A stretch of 64,000 nucleotides of DNA from Betaproteobacteria bacterium (GTDB taxonomy: Bacteria > Pseudomonadota > Gammaproteobacteria > Burkholderiales > Ga0077523), in contig JADJPK010000022.1 of assembly GCA_016713305.1 (NCBI GenBank), forward strand, positions 1 to 64,000, given 5' to 3'. A program made the position numbers and the translations under genes. Shown here piece after piece: positions 17,287-27,969 of the stretch; position 1 is the stretch's first letter, and the number at the start of each line of letters is the position of its first letter. Under the pieces are notes generated by a model, which was not told the DNA's origin, ran no database searches, and saw nothing but the letters and a program-made list of their open reading frames with translations.

Positions 17287-18354
17287 TCATCCCGGGTTGC
17301 CGATGGACGAAAGGTCCCAGCGCGGCCGTACGCCGAAAGCGCCGGCCGGATGTCGTGCGGCGAGGCGCATGGCTCCGGCAAAGGCAATCATGGCCCCGTT
17401 GTCCGTGCAGAACTCGAGTTCGGGATAGAACACCTCGAGTCCCCGCGTTCTGCACGCTCCGTCCAGGCGTTCCCGCAGTCTCCGGTTGGCACCGACTCCG
17501 CCCGCGACGACGAGGCGCCGTGCTCCGCATCGCTCGAGTGCCGCCATGGACTTTGCGCAGAGCACATCCACCGCGGCCTCCTGGAATTCCGCCGCGAGGT
17601 CGGCACGGCCTTGATCATCCAGCGCCGCCTGGCGAGATGCGGTCAATACGGCCGTCTTGAGGCCGCTGAAGCTGAAATCGAGATCCTCGGACGTGAGCTT
17701 GGGCCGCGGCAAACGGAAGCGACCCGGGTGTCCCGATCCGGCGAGACGGCTCAGCGCCGGTCCTCCCGGGTATCCGAGTCCCAGGATCTTCGCGGACTTG
17801 TCGAACGCTTCTCCGGCCGCATCGTCCACCGTTTCGCCCAGCAGGCGATAGCGGCCCACGCCTTCGACCTCCATCAGCTGTGTGTGGCCACCCGACACGA
17901 GGAGGGCGACGAACGGAAACGCGGGCGCAGGAGTAGAAAGCAGCGGCGACAGCAGGTGGCCTTCGAGGTGGTGCACGCCGACTGTCGGAATGCCCAGCGC
18001 GAAGGCCAAGCCATGGGCGAGTCCGGTTCCGACGAGCAGGGCGCCGGCGAGGCCCGGACCCTCCGTGTAAGCGACGGCATTCAGTTCGGCGATCGGTGTT
18101 CCGGATCTGGCAAGAACCTCACGGGTGAGCGGGAGGATCCGGCGTATGTGGTCCCGCGAGGCGAGTTCGGGCACCACCCCGCCATAGGCGGCATGCATGT
18201 CGACCTGGGAGTGCAGCGCGTGAGAGAGGAGGCCTCGCGTTGTCGAATACAGGGCGACGCCCGTCTCGTCGCAACTGGATTCGATCCCCAGGACCAGGGA
18301 TTCCGGGGCCGAAGAGGGAATCGGACTTGCGGGTGGCGAGACGAAGACGGACAC
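17287..18354 (-). CDS. tsaD: tRNA N6-adenosine threonylcarbamoyltransferase TsaD
   Basis: A 355-residue protein. GTG 18354 gives the family's usual length; the body begins at SLVLGIESSCDETGVA. The metal-binding HLEGH motif (VHHLEGHLLSP), LVSGGHTQL, and VAGGVGANRRLRE are all present. TsaD transfers threonylcarbamoyl to A37 of ANN-decoding tRNAs with TsaB/C/E. It is divergent from rpsU, the common proteobacterial arrangement. Confidence 0.96.
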   Translation of the reverse strand: MSVFVSPPASPIPSSAPESLVLGIESSCDETGVALYSTTRGLLSHALHSQVDMHAAYGGVVPELASRDHIRRILPLTREVLARSGTPIAELNAVAYTEGPGLAGALLVGTGLAHGLAFALGIPTVGVHHLEGHLLSPLLSTPAPAFPFVALLVSGGHTQLMEVEGVGRYRLLGETVDDAAGEAFDKSAKILGLGYPGGPALSRLAGSGHPGRFRLPRPKLTSEDLDFSFSGLKTAVLTASRQAALDDQGRADLAAEFQEAAVDVLCAKSMAALERCGARRLVVAGGVGANRRLRERLDGACRTRGLEVFYPELEFCTDNGAMIAFAGAMRLAARHPAGAFGVRPRWDLSSIGNPG

Positions 18355-18450
18355 GGTGCGGATCGTTCTGGTGGAGCGCGATTGTCGCCGTTCCCGCGCG
18401 AGAAGGCACGGGCCGGCACCCCCGAAGGCACAAAAAGTACGTGATCCAGG

Positions 18451-18479
18451 TTCATTGGCGAACTCTTTTCTGCTATCCT
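18451..18479 (+). promoter_or_regulatory. Possible sigma-70 promoter of the rpsU-yqeY-dnaG-rpoD block
   Basis: TTCATT (18451) and TATCCT (18474) are separated by 17 bases, upstream of rpsU in the tsaD-rpsU divergent region. Both hexamers are imperfect; position and spacing are the main support. Confidence 0.4.
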
Positions 18480-18540
18480 CCCGCCCCTTGTTTTCGGATA
18501 TCTCCGCCACGACCTGCCGATCCAGAGGAACCTGAACCAC

Positions 18541-18753
18541 ATGCCGACCGTACGCGTCAAAGAGAACGAGCCCTTCGAGGTGGCGCTGCGCCGCTTCAAG
18601 CGCACCGTGGAAAAGACTGGGCTGCTCACCGAGCTGCGTGCCCGCGAGTTCTACGAGAAGCCCACCGCGGAGCGCAAGCGCAAGCTGGCTGCCGCCATCA
18701 AGCGCCATCACAAGCGTCTGCGCAGCCAGGTTCTGCCTCCGAAGCTCTATTGA
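18541..18753 (+). CDS. rpsU: 30S ribosomal protein S21
   Basis: A 70-residue protein, MPTVRVKENEPFEVALRRFKR, with the strongly basic C-terminal half of S21 (AERKRKLAAAIKRHHKRLRSQ). It is a component of the small ribosomal subunit involved in initiation. First gene of the classic block with yqeY, dnaG and rpoD; a terminator-like hairpin follows at 18780, likely lowering downstream expression. Confidence 0.98.
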   Translation: MPTVRVKENEPFEVALRRFKRTVEKTGLLTELRAREFYEKPTAERKRKLAAAIKRHHKRLRSQVLPPKLY

Positions 18754-18779
18754 TTCGCGGATTCGTACCGGCCATACAG

Positions 18780-18807
18780 CCCCGCGCGCACCAGCCGCGG
18801 GGTTTTT
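18780..18807 (+). terminator. Terminator/attenuator between rpsU and yqeY
   Basis: Stem CCCCGCG / CGCGGGG with a 9-base loop followed by TTTTT. It probably makes rpsU mRNA more abundant than the downstream genes. Confidence 0.75.
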
Positions 18808-18824
18808 CGTTTTCAGGAGATCCC

Positions 18825-19277
18825 ATGTCCGAATTGAAGGCTCGCATCACTGAAGACATGAAGAACGCCATGCGCGCGAAGGAAGCCGCGCGCTTGTCGG
18901 CCATCCGGCTGCTGCTCGCAGCCATCAAGCAGAGGGAAGTGGACGAGCGAAAGGAACTCACGGACGCGGACATCGTCGCAGTCGTCGACAAGATGATGAA
19001 GCAGCGGCGCGACTCCATCGCGCAGTACGAGGTGGCGAAGCGGCAAGACCTCGTCGATGCCGAGCGGTTCGAGCTGACTCTGCTGCAGGACTACATGCCG
19101 CAAGGCCTGTCCGACGCCGAGATCGTGAAGGCGATTGCCGATGCGATCGCGGAAACCGGTGCGAGTGGCCCTCAGGACATGGGGAAGGTCATGGGCCTCT
19201 TGAAGCCCCGGCTTGCGGGCCGTGCCGACATGAGCGCGGTGTCGCAACAGGTGAAGGCAAAGCTGGCAGGCGCTTGA
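18825..19277 (+). CDS. yqeY: GatB/YqeY-domain protein
   Basis: A 150-residue protein from ATG 18825, with AGGAG upstream. MSELKARITEDMKNAMRAKEAARLSAIRLLLAAIK, then the helical YqeY/GatB tail domain (LLQDYMPQGLSDAEIVKAIADAI...GKVMGLLKPRLAGRADMSAVS). The domain resembles the tRNA-binding tail of GatB. Free-standing YqeY is conserved between rpsU and dnaG but its exact role is not established. Confidence 0.93.
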   Translation: MSELKARITEDMKNAMRAKEAARLSAIRLLLAAIKQREVDERKELTDADIVAVVDKMMKQRRDSIAQYEVAKRQDLVDAERFELTLLQDYMPQGLSDAEIVKAIADAIAETGASGPQDMGKVMGLLKPRLAGRADMSAVSQQVKAKLAGA

Positions 19278-19380
19278 GCGGCAGGGGGCGCCGGGTGCGG
19301 CCCCCTATAATCGGTGCGCAAGGCGGCCATCGCAGCCGCCCCAGCCCTGAAACGAATGACCGGGGAGGCAGCGATCCGCA

Positions 19381-21105
19381 ATGATTCCGCAGTCCTTCAT
19401 TCAGGACCTGTTGGGTCGCGTCGACATCGTCGACGTCATTGGATCGTCCGTGCAACTCAAACGCGCCGGCGCCAATCTGGCCGCGTGCTGCCCGTTCCAC
19501 TCCGAGAAATCACCTTCCTTCACGGTCAGTCCGACCAAGCAGTTCTATCACTGCTTCGGGTGCGGAGCGCACGGCACGGCGATCAGTTTCATGATGGAGT
19601 ACCACGGCATGGGATTCATCGATGCCGTGAAGGACCTGGCTGCGCGTGCCGGCATGGAAGTCCCGGAACAGCAGCGCTCCGACGCCCAGCGCAAGGAAGA
19701 GCATCGCGCCGCGGATCTCACGGACGTGATGGCCAAGGCGGCCCGCTTCTACAAGGACCAGCTCAAACGCACGCCCCATGCAGTGGACTACCTCAAGGGG
19801 CGCGGACTCACGGGCGAAGTGGCTGCCCGGTACGGGATCGGTTATGCGCCTGATGGATGGCAAGGCCTTGGGGCTGTCTTTGGTGATTACAACGCGCCGG
19901 AACTCCTCGAAGGCGGCCTGGTCATCCAGAACGACGAAGGCCGCCGTTACGACCGGTTCCGCGACCGCATCATGTTCCCGATCGTGAACCCGCGTGGCGA
20001 CATCATCGGTTTCGGCGGGAGGGTGCTGGGCCAGGGCGAACCCAAGTACCTGAACTCTCCGGAAACCCCCATTTTCGAGAAGGGGCGGGAGCTTTACGGG
20101 CTGTTCCAGGCCCGGAGGGCCATTCGCCAGGAGAACCTCGTCATCGTCGTAGAGGGTTACATGGACGTCGTCGCGCTTGCTCAGCACGGTGTGGAGAATG
20201 CCGTGGCGACGCTCGGTACCGCGACCACGCCGGTGCACGTGCAGAAGCTTCTTCGACAGGCTGACCGGATCGTCTTCTGTTTCGATGGCGATTCCGCAGG
20301 GAGAAGGGCCGCGTGGAGGGCGCTCGAGGTGTGTCTTCCTGTGCTGGCCGATGGCAAACAGGCCGGATTCCTGTTTCTTCCGGATCCGGAGGACCCCGAC
20401 TCCTTTGTGCGGAAGTTCGGCAAACCGGCCTTCGATGCGTTGGTCGGCGACGCGGAGCCTCTCTCGCGCTATCTCATCCGCGAGCTGCGCGGCCGGGTGG
20501 ACATGGAGACCGCGGAGGGGAAGGCGGCATTCCTCAAGGAGGCAGACGCGCTTGTCAGGCAGATCAGCGCGCCCAATCTCGGTCGGACGATGCGGATTGC
20601 CGTGGCCAAAGAAGCGGGCATGCCGATTCCCGAACAGGCGGCTGCTCCCGGCAGGCCGAGACCGTCCGGCAACGGCTCCGCCCCTGTTCCTCGCAGAACT
20701 GCCAGTGTCGGACTGGCAGACGGTGTTCTGCTTGCGATCGCCGGCAAGCCGGGGTTGCACGAGATGGCCCGCCAGGCCGGCGACCTGGCGCCTAGAAGCG
20801 GGCAGTGGCTCCTGGTGCATGAATTGACCGAGCGAATCGCGGCGGGCGAACTTCTGCCTTCATCCCAGGCGATCTTCCAGTATCTCGAGGACTCCGGGCG
20901 TGGAGACTTGGCTGCGTCCCTCCAGCGTACGCTCCTGGAACTGGGCGAAGAGCACGATTTCGAGGCGGAGCTCGCGGGAGTTCTGCAAAGGTTGGAGCAG
21001 AAGTTGCGGCGTTCGCGATGGGAGGAGATCGCAAAGACCGCCAAGTCGGTGGGAGAGCTCCCGCCGGAGGCCAGGGACCTCATTTCGGGTGCCGGCCGGT
21101 CGTGA
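19381..21105 (+). CDS. dnaG: DNA primase DnaG
   Basis: A 574-residue protein from ATG 19381. N-terminal CHC2 zinc finger (CCPFHSEKSPSFTVSP...CFGCG), RNA-polymerase core with TOPRIM segment (VVEGYMDVVALAQHGVENAVATLGTA and FDGDSAGRRAA), and a C-terminal helicase-interacting domain. It makes RNA primers for the replication fork with DnaB. A low-complexity linker lies at the Ala/Pro-rich stretch around residues 417-440. It is followed after 86 bases by rpoD. Confidence 0.97.
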   Translation: MIPQSFIQDLLGRVDIVDVIGSSVQLKRAGANLAACCPFHSEKSPSFTVSPTKQFYHCFGCGAHGTAISFMMEYHGMGFIDAVKDLAARAGMEVPEQQRSDAQRKEEHRAADLTDVMAKAARFYKDQLKRTPHAVDYLKGRGLTGEVAARYGIGYAPDGWQGLGAVFGDYNAPELLEGGLVIQNDEGRRYDRFRDRIMFPIVNPRGDIIGFGGRVLGQGEPKYLNSPETPIFEKGRELYGLFQARRAIRQENLVIVVEGYMDVVALAQHGVENAVATLGTATTPVHVQKLLRQADRIVFCFDGDSAGRRAAWRALEVCLPVLADGKQAGFLFLPDPEDPDSFVRKFGKPAFDALVGDAEPLSRYLIRELRGRVDMETAEGKAAFLKEADALVRQISAPNLGRTMRIAVAKEAGMPIPEQAAAPGRPRPSGNGSAPVPRRTASVGLADGVLLAIAGKPGLHEMARQAGDLAPRSGQWLLVHELTERIAAGELLPSSQAIFQYLEDSGRGDLAASLQRTLLELGEEHDFEAELAGVLQRLEQKLRRSRWEEIAKTAKSVGELPPEARDLISGAGRS

Positions 21106-21191
21106 AACGGGCTCGAAAGCGCTGAATTCGTCCCCAATTTGGTTATACTTCGAAGCTTTTTCCCCGAAGCACTTATTTTCGGAAGCAGGTC

Positions 21192-23111
<1,920 letters not shown>

Positions 23112-23138
23112 CACTCCCGGTGTGGGTTTCGTGAAGCG

Positions 23139-23164
23139 AAGCGGCCGGAATGTTCCGGCCGCTT
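23139..23164. terminator. Hairpin after rpoD
   Basis: Perfect 12-bp inverted repeat AAGCGGCCGGAA / TTCCGGCCGCTT around TG. There is no clear T-run, so it may end transcription weakly or protect the 3' end of the mRNA. Confidence 0.6.
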
Positions 23165-23240
23165 GCTATCGAGTGCTGTGCCTGCGGCGGACTTCGCAAG
23201 ATGCCCGCCGTCGATGTGTGTGCCGATTCGTCGGCAGGTA

Positions 23241-23317
23241 GGGCCTGTAGCTCAGTCGGTTAGAGCAGAGGACTCATAATCCTTTGGTCGTGGGTTCGAG
23301 TCCCACCGGGCCCACCA
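23241..23317 (+). tRNA. tRNA with CAT anticodon (probably Ile2, lysidine-modified; possibly Met)
   Basis: 77 bases including the encoded CCA. Acceptor stem GGGCCTG/CGGGCCC, D-arm GCTC..GAGC, anticodon stem GAGGA/TCCTT around loop CTCATAA, T-arm GTGGG TTCGAGT CCCAC. The anticodon region (GGACTCATAATCCTTTGGTC) resembles bacterial tRNA-Ile2, whose C34 is changed to lysidine by TilS to read AUA, more than elongator tRNA-Met, but the choice cannot be settled by eye. Placement directly after rpoD is common in betaproteobacteria. Confidence 0.95.
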
Positions 23318-23559
23318 ATGAAATCCGGAGGTTGTCGGATAGCCTCGGATGCGCTCTCCCCAAGACCTCTCCATCAGGTCCCGATTGCGGTCCCGATTTG
23401 TCCGTGGGTCGGTCGTGCCACGCCGCGCCATCGAGATCGTTCTCCTCTCATCTCATTCGGATCGTCAGGCCCTGCCTTCCGGTTCATCGCTTCAGTCCAG
23501 TGTCGGCATCGTGCGCTCGCGAACTCGATGGCCGACGATGCATTCACCGGAATCCTTGG
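23318..23559. other. Intergenic region after the tRNA
   Basis: These 242 bases lie between the tRNA and the stop of the fused ligase gene. Weak open frames here look like chance. I see no integrase remnant and no repeat of the tRNA 3' end that would mark an integration site. Confidence 0.5.
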
Positions 23560-26322
23560 TCAATCCGACCATCGCTTCTTCAGCGCCTGCCGGTCGATCT
23601 TGCCTGTCCCTGTCTTGGGCAGCTCCGGGAGATAGACGATGCTGCGGGGGTACTTGAACGGAACCAGCCGGGACTTCACGAACGCCTGCAGTTCCGATGT
23701 CGTGGTCTCGTCGCCGGGACGATCCCCGCCCAGCACCACCCACGCCGCGAGTGTCATGAGGCGGTTGCCGTCCTCGACTGCGAGCACGGCGCATTCGCGC
23801 ACGTCGGGATGTTCGGCGAGGCAGCGTTCCACCTCCACGGGCGTGACCCATTGGCCGCTGACCTTCACGAAGTCGTCCGCGCGTCCTTCGAACGTATAGA
23901 AGCCGTCGCCATCGACGCTGAAACGATCGCCGGTCCAGATCCAGTCACCGCGCATCGTGTCGGCGGTCTTGTCCGGACGACGCCAGTAGCAGGGGGCCTG
24001 CGAGTCGCCACGAACCCAGAGGATCCCGGACTCGCCAGCCGGAACGGGATCTCCCGTCGTGTCGGTGAGTTTGAGCTCATAGCCGGGAACGCGAGCCCCG
24101 CTTGCGCCGAGGACCTGCCGCTCCTGCGTATTCGAAAGATAGATATGCAGCACCTCGGTCGAACCGAGCCCCTCGATGATCGCCAGCCCGGTTCGCCGCT
24201 GCCATTCGCGGAACATGTCCGCGGACAGCACTTCCGCGGCCGAGATGCACAGCCGCAGGGATCGAACATCACGCGCTTCTCCTCCCGGATGCCCGATCAG
24301 CGCGTTGTACAGCGTCGGCAGTCCGAACAGGATCGTCGGCCGGTGGCGCTCCATGACCTGGTATACCGATTCCGCATCCGGACGTCCGGGGTGCAGCACT
24401 GCGGTCGCCCCGACGGAGAACGGAAACGTGCATGAATTGCCGAAGCCGTACGCGAAGAAGATCTTCGGGGGAGAGAAGACGACGTCGTCTGCACGGATGC
24501 CCAGGACGTGACGCCCGTAGCTCCTATACGTGTACGGAAGATCGTGCTGCAGATGCACCACGCCCTTGGGGCGTCCGGTGGAGCCGGACGAATACATCCA
24601 CAGAGCCATCTCGTCCCGGTGCGTGTCGCACGCCGCCAGCTCGTCCGGAAAACTGCCTGCCCAGCCGTCGAAGCGATGTACCGTGGTCAGGCCCGGCGCG
24701 GGGAGGGCACCATCGCCGACCACGACGACATGCCGCAAGCGTGTCGCGGCCAGGGACGGATCGGCCAGCAGTTCCGCATAGTCGGAATGGACCAGAACCA
24801 CTTCGGCCTGGCTGTCTGCGACGAAGTAGGCGACCAGATCGGGCGTCGAGAGCGTATTGAGCAGCACCGGCACGAAGCCCGCGCGGATCGCGCCGAAAAT
24901 GGCCGCCGGGTACTCCGGCGTGTCGGGCAGCAGGCAGATCACCCGGCCGCCCCGGGCGAGCCCGAAGGACGCCAGCCCATTGCCGATTCTCGAGGCGAGC
25001 GAGCACAACTGCGCGTACGAGACAGTGCGGTCACCACACAGGATGGCGGTCTTGTCGCCCCGGCCTGCCGCAAGGTTGTCAAAGAGGATCGCGGACGCGT
25101 TGTATCGTTCGCCCGTCGTGAATCCGATCTCGACGGCTCCTGCCGTGTCACGTGCCACCGGGTCGGTCACGCCGCGGGACAGCTCGGACGTCGTCAGGGA
25201 ACGCTTCTCCTCCACGAACGCCATGAACTTCGGCGCCATCCGCGCGAGCCGTGCGTCGTCTATGCGGCCACTGCGGGTCATATAGCTGTACGCCAGTTGC
25301 CACGGTTCCCCACGCATCTCGTCCGCGAAACGCTCGTACCAGAACGAGCTTCTGTTCGCAGCCGCCTGCAGCTTTTCCACGACCGGACGCCGATTCCGCT
25401 CGTATTCGGCGAGCGCCGCAGGAACATCGTCGCCGGCCACGCCGAACGCCTGGTCGAGCGCGATGGCGTCTTCGAAGGCGAGGCGTGTCCCGGATCCGAT
25501 GGAGAAGTGCATGGTTCGCAACGCGTCGCCGATGAGCACGGCGTTGCCCGCCGTCCAGCGATCGTTGCGCACGATCGGAAAGTTGCGCCATACCGACTTG
25601 TTCGAGACAAGTCGCTGTCCCCCCAGGTCGGCCGCGAACACCTGCGTACAGTAGGCGCGCGACTGCTCGTCGGTCATGCGGTCGAATCCCGCGGCGTGCC
25701 AGGTGGCCGCGTCGCACTCCACGAGGAATGTGCTCATTGAGGGGCTGTACCGGTAGTGATGGGCGACGAAGTGCCCATGATCGTTCTCGCGGAACGTCAG
25801 CGAGAGGCACTCGTAGGGGTGGCCCACGCCGTACCAGGCGAACTTGTTCGACAGCCAGTCGATCCTGGGTCCGAAGACGTCTGCGTACGTCCTGCGCACG
25901 AGCGAATTGAGCCCGTCCGCGCCCACCACGACGTCCGCCGGGCCAAGCTGGTCGAGCGATGCGATCGTGACTCCATACCGGATACGGACTCCGACGCGTT
26001 CTGCGAGCGTCTTGAGGAACGTGTTGAGTTCGAGCCGCGCGATGGCAGAAAAGCCGCTGCCGTCGATGTCCACCCGTTCACCCCGGTGGACGATACGCTG
26101 CATGGGCCAGCATTCCAGCCTGGGCAGCAGGGCTTCGTGAACCTGTGGCGCGTCGCGTTCGAGAAACGCCAGTCCACCCTCGGAGAACACCACGCCGAAC
26201 CCGAAAGTCGCATCGGGAAGATTCTGCTCGAACACCTCCACCTGCCACCGGGGATTCCGCTTCTGCGCGAGGTAGGCGAACAACAGGCCGGCAGGACCGG
26301 CACCGAGAACGACGGTACGCAT
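23560..26322 (-). CDS. Fusion: salicylyl-CoA 5-hydroxylase-like FAD monooxygenase + benzoate-CoA-ligase-like enzyme
   Basis: A 920-residue protein from ATG 26322. Residues 1 to about 370 form a flavin monooxygenase: VVLGAGPAGLLFAYLAQK at the start, GADGLNSLVRR, and the FAD/GD motif LIGDALRTMHFSIGSGT near residue 265, close to salicylyl-CoA/2-aminobenzoyl-CoA hydroxylases. Residues about 400-920 form an acyl-adenylating ligase of the benzoate-CoA-ligase type: YSSGSTGRPKGVVH near 577, STEVLHIYLSN, GDWIWTGDRF and the C-terminal GTGKIDRQALKKRW. In the known relatives the monooxygenase is fused to an Old-Yellow-Enzyme reductase instead. Activating an aromatic acid to its CoA ester and then hydroxylating the ring on one chain is the obvious reading; the substrate (salicylate, anthranilate or similar) is inference. 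The reading frame is continuous. Confidence 0.88.
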   Translation of the reverse strand: MRTVVLGAGPAGLLFAYLAQKRNPRWQVEVFEQNLPDATFGFGVVFSEGGLAFLERDAPQVHEALLPRLECWPMQRIVHRGERVDIDGSGFSAIARLELNTFLKTLAERVGVRIRYGVTIASLDQLGPADVVVGADGLNSLVRRTYADVFGPRIDWLSNKFAWYGVGHPYECLSLTFRENDHGHFVAHHYRYSPSMSTFLVECDAATWHAAGFDRMTDEQSRAYCTQVFAADLGGQRLVSNKSVWRNFPIVRNDRWTAGNAVLIGDALRTMHFSIGSGTRLAFEDAIALDQAFGVAGDDVPAALAEYERNRRPVVEKLQAAANRSSFWYERFADEMRGEPWQLAYSYMTRSGRIDDARLARMAPKFMAFVEEKRSLTTSELSRGVTDPVARDTAGAVEIGFTTGERYNASAILFDNLAAGRGDKTAILCGDRTVSYAQLCSLASRIGNGLASFGLARGGRVICLLPDTPEYPAAIFGAIRAGFVPVLLNTLSTPDLVAYFVADSQAEVVLVHSDYAELLADPSLAATRLRHVVVVGDGALPAPGLTTVHRFDGWAGSFPDELAACDTHRDEMALWMYSSGSTGRPKGVVHLQHDLPYTYRSYGRHVLGIRADDVVFSPPKIFFAYGFGNSCTFPFSVGATAVLHPGRPDAESVYQVMERHRPTILFGLPTLYNALIGHPGGEARDVRSLRLCISAAEVLSADMFREWQRRTGLAIIEGLGSTEVLHIYLSNTQERQVLGASGARVPGYELKLTDTTGDPVPAGESGILWVRGDSQAPCYWRRPDKTADTMRGDWIWTGDRFSVDGDGFYTFEGRADDFVKVSGQWVTPVEVERCLAEHPDVRECAVLAVEDGNRLMTLAAWVVLGGDRPGDETTTSELQAFVKSRLVPFKYPRSIVYLPELPKTGTGKIDRQALKKRWSD

Positions 26323-26559
26323 GCGGAGCGCTCCGGGAAAGTGGGGTAGCGCGCGAATGCTGCACAACCCTCGTGGGGACGTCCAGTCTCCCCGGTTTCG
26401 GTAGCGCCGGACCGTGCCGGGGCACGACCTCCCGATCGCTGTGGCGCTCCTGCCGCAAGCGACCTGCGACCGGCCATTTGCGTCTGACCGGATGGGCGCC
26501 GGCAATCGCGGGAGAGATGCCTCTGCGTCCGATTCGACGGTGGCCCTGCAAACGAACCG

Positions 26560-26588
26560 TTGACACATCCCTATATTTCGATAAATAT
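26560..26588 (+). promoter_or_regulatory. ars promoter with ArsR-type operator
   Basis: TTGACA at 26560-26565 and a -10 such as TAAATA at 26582. A perfect 6-4-6 inverted repeat ATATTT-CGAT-AAATAT spans 26573-26588 and overlaps the -10, the expected site for an ArsR repressor. The promoter lies so close to ATG 26595 that the transcript would have almost no leader. Confidence 0.7.
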
Positions 26589-26594
26589 GGAATC

Positions 26595-26972
26595 ATGGAA
26601 ACGACACAAGCCGTTGAGGCGCTAGCCGCCCTCGCTCAGGAAACCCGTCTGTCGGTCTTCCGGCTGCTCGTGCAGGCCGGACCCGAAGGAATCGCCGCGG
26701 GTGCGATCGGGGAAGCTCTGAGGGCTTCCCCGGCCACACTGTCCTTTCATCTCAAGGAACTTCTGCACGCCGGGCTCGTGGCTTCCCGGCAGGAAGGGCG
26801 GTTCGTCTTCTATAGCGCCAACTACGAGCAGATGGCAGCGCTGATGACCTACCTCACGCAGAACTGCTGCAAGGGAATGCCCGGCGAGTGTCTGTCCGTG
26901 ATGGAAACGGCCATAGGCCAGTGTTGTGCCCCGTCGTCCCGAACCATGACCAAGTCGCGGAGAAAATCATGA
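26595..26972 (+). CDS. arsR: ArsR-family metalloregulatory repressor
   Basis: A 125-residue protein from ATG 26595. Winged helix-turn-helix (IGEALRASPATLSFHLKELLHAGLVASRQEGRFVFYS) and a C-terminal Cys set NCCKGMPGECL...QCCAPSS, the kind used by some ArsR proteins to bind As(III). It should leave the operator at 26573-26588 on binding arsenite. First gene of arsR-arsI-arsC-acr3-arsN, with an ATGA overlap to arsI. Confidence 0.93.
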   Translation: METTQAVEALAALAQETRLSVFRLLVQAGPEGIAAGAIGEALRASPATLSFHLKELLHAGLVASRQEGRFVFYSANYEQMAALMTYLTQNCCKGMPGECLSVMETAIGQCCAPSSRTMTKSRRKS

Positions 26973-27460
26973 AGCGCTTTCACGTTCACGTCGTCGTCGA
27001 CGATCTCGCCTCCAACGTCCGCTTCTATTCGACCGTGTTCGGAATGCCGCCCACCGTCGAGAAGCCGGACTACGCGAAGTGGATGGTCGAAGACCCGCGC
27101 ATCAACTTCGCCATCTCGAGCCGCGGCGGCAAGCCCGGTCTCGATCACCTCGGTTTGCAGGTGGACTCCGACGGTGAACTGAAGGAACTCCGCGACCAGG
27201 TGGCCCAGGCCGAGATCGCCGCCTTCGATCAGCCACAGGCCCAGTGCTGCTATGCGAGGTCGGACAAGTACTGGATCACGGATCCTCAAGGCATCGCGTG
27301 GGAGACCTATCACACGCTGGACCAGGTCGAAGTGTTCGGAAAGGACACGGAAAGGGCGGTGGAATCTGCCGAGTCGGCGGAAAGCCAGGCCTGCTGCGCT
27401 CCACGCCCTCAGGTGGTGGCGATGCCGTCGTCCAAGAAGAGCTCCAACTCCTGTTGCTGA
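26969..27460 (+). CDS. arsI: ArsI/CadI-family vicinal-oxygen-chelate protein (C-As lyase-like)
   Basis: A 163-residue protein from ATG 26969, overlapping the arsR stop. A type-I ring-cleavage-dioxygenase fold with metal ligands in FHVHVVVDDL, LDHLGLQV and AWETYHTL, plus the vicinal Cys pair in QCCYARSDKYW that binds trivalent organoarsenicals in ArsI. ArsI cleaves the C-As bond of methylarsenite or trivalent aromatic arsenicals using Fe(II) and O2. A second Cys pair (ACCAP) and a terminal CC occur in a Ser/Ala-rich tail. CadI-type cadmium-induced proteins are the alternative; the ars context favours ArsI. Confidence 0.88.
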   Translation: MKRFHVHVVVDDLASNVRFYSTVFGMPPTVEKPDYAKWMVEDPRINFAISSRGGKPGLDHLGLQVDSDGELKELRDQVAQAEIAAFDQPQAQCCYARSDKYWITDPQGIAWETYHTLDQVEVFGKDTERAVESAESAESQACCAPRPQVVAMPSSKKSSNSCC

Positions 27461-27470
27461 GGACGGCGCC

Positions 27471-27968
27471 ATGGCGGAACGCAGATACAACGTGCTCTTT
27501 CTCTGCACAGGGAACTCCGCTCGCAGCATTCTGGCGGAGGCCTATCTTCGGTCTGTAGGTGCGGCACGCTTCGAGAGCTTCAGCGCCGGAAGCATGCCCG
27601 CAGGACGCGTGAATCCGTTCGCATTGGAACTCCTGGAGAAGAAGGGGCTGCCTACCGGCGATCTTCGAAGCAAGTCGTGGGACGAATTCGCCGCTCCGGG
27701 AGCACCTGTGATGGATCTCATCATCACCGTCTGCGACAACGCTGCGGGCGAGGTCTGTCCGGTGTGGCCGGGGCAGCCGATCACGGCGCATTGGGGTGTG
27801 GCCGATCCCGCAGCGGTGGAAGGCGACGACCCGGCACGCCGGGCTGCCTTCCTGCAGGCGTATACCGTGTTGGCCCGCCGTATCGACATCCTGACGGGCC
27901 TGCGTCTGGAAGCCCTCGATCGCATGGCCGTCGAAAGAAGCGTCAGGCAGATCGCGTCCCAGGTCTGA
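27471..27968 (+). CDS. arsC: Arsenate reductase, low-molecular-weight-phosphatase (thioredoxin) type
   Basis: A 165-residue protein from ATG 27471. The P-loop is FLCTGNSARSILAEA (CxGNSxR), followed by SAGSMPAGRVNPFALELL and the second Cys segment ITVCDNAAGEVCPVWPG, as in the ArsC branch that uses a Cys relay and thioredoxin. It reduces arsenate to arsenite for export by the following Acr3. Confidence 0.93.
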   Translation: MAERRYNVLFLCTGNSARSILAEAYLRSVGAARFESFSAGSMPAGRVNPFALELLEKKGLPTGDLRSKSWDEFAAPGAPVMDLIITVCDNAAGEVCPVWPGQPITAHWGVADPAAVEGDDPARRAAFLQAYTVLARRIDILTGLRLEALDRMAVERSVRQIASQV

Positions 27969-27969
27969 C

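Noticed and set aside
23241..23559. Possible integration site at the tRNA 3' end
   Set aside because: There is no repeat of the tRNA end nearby, no integrase and no foreign-looking block after it.
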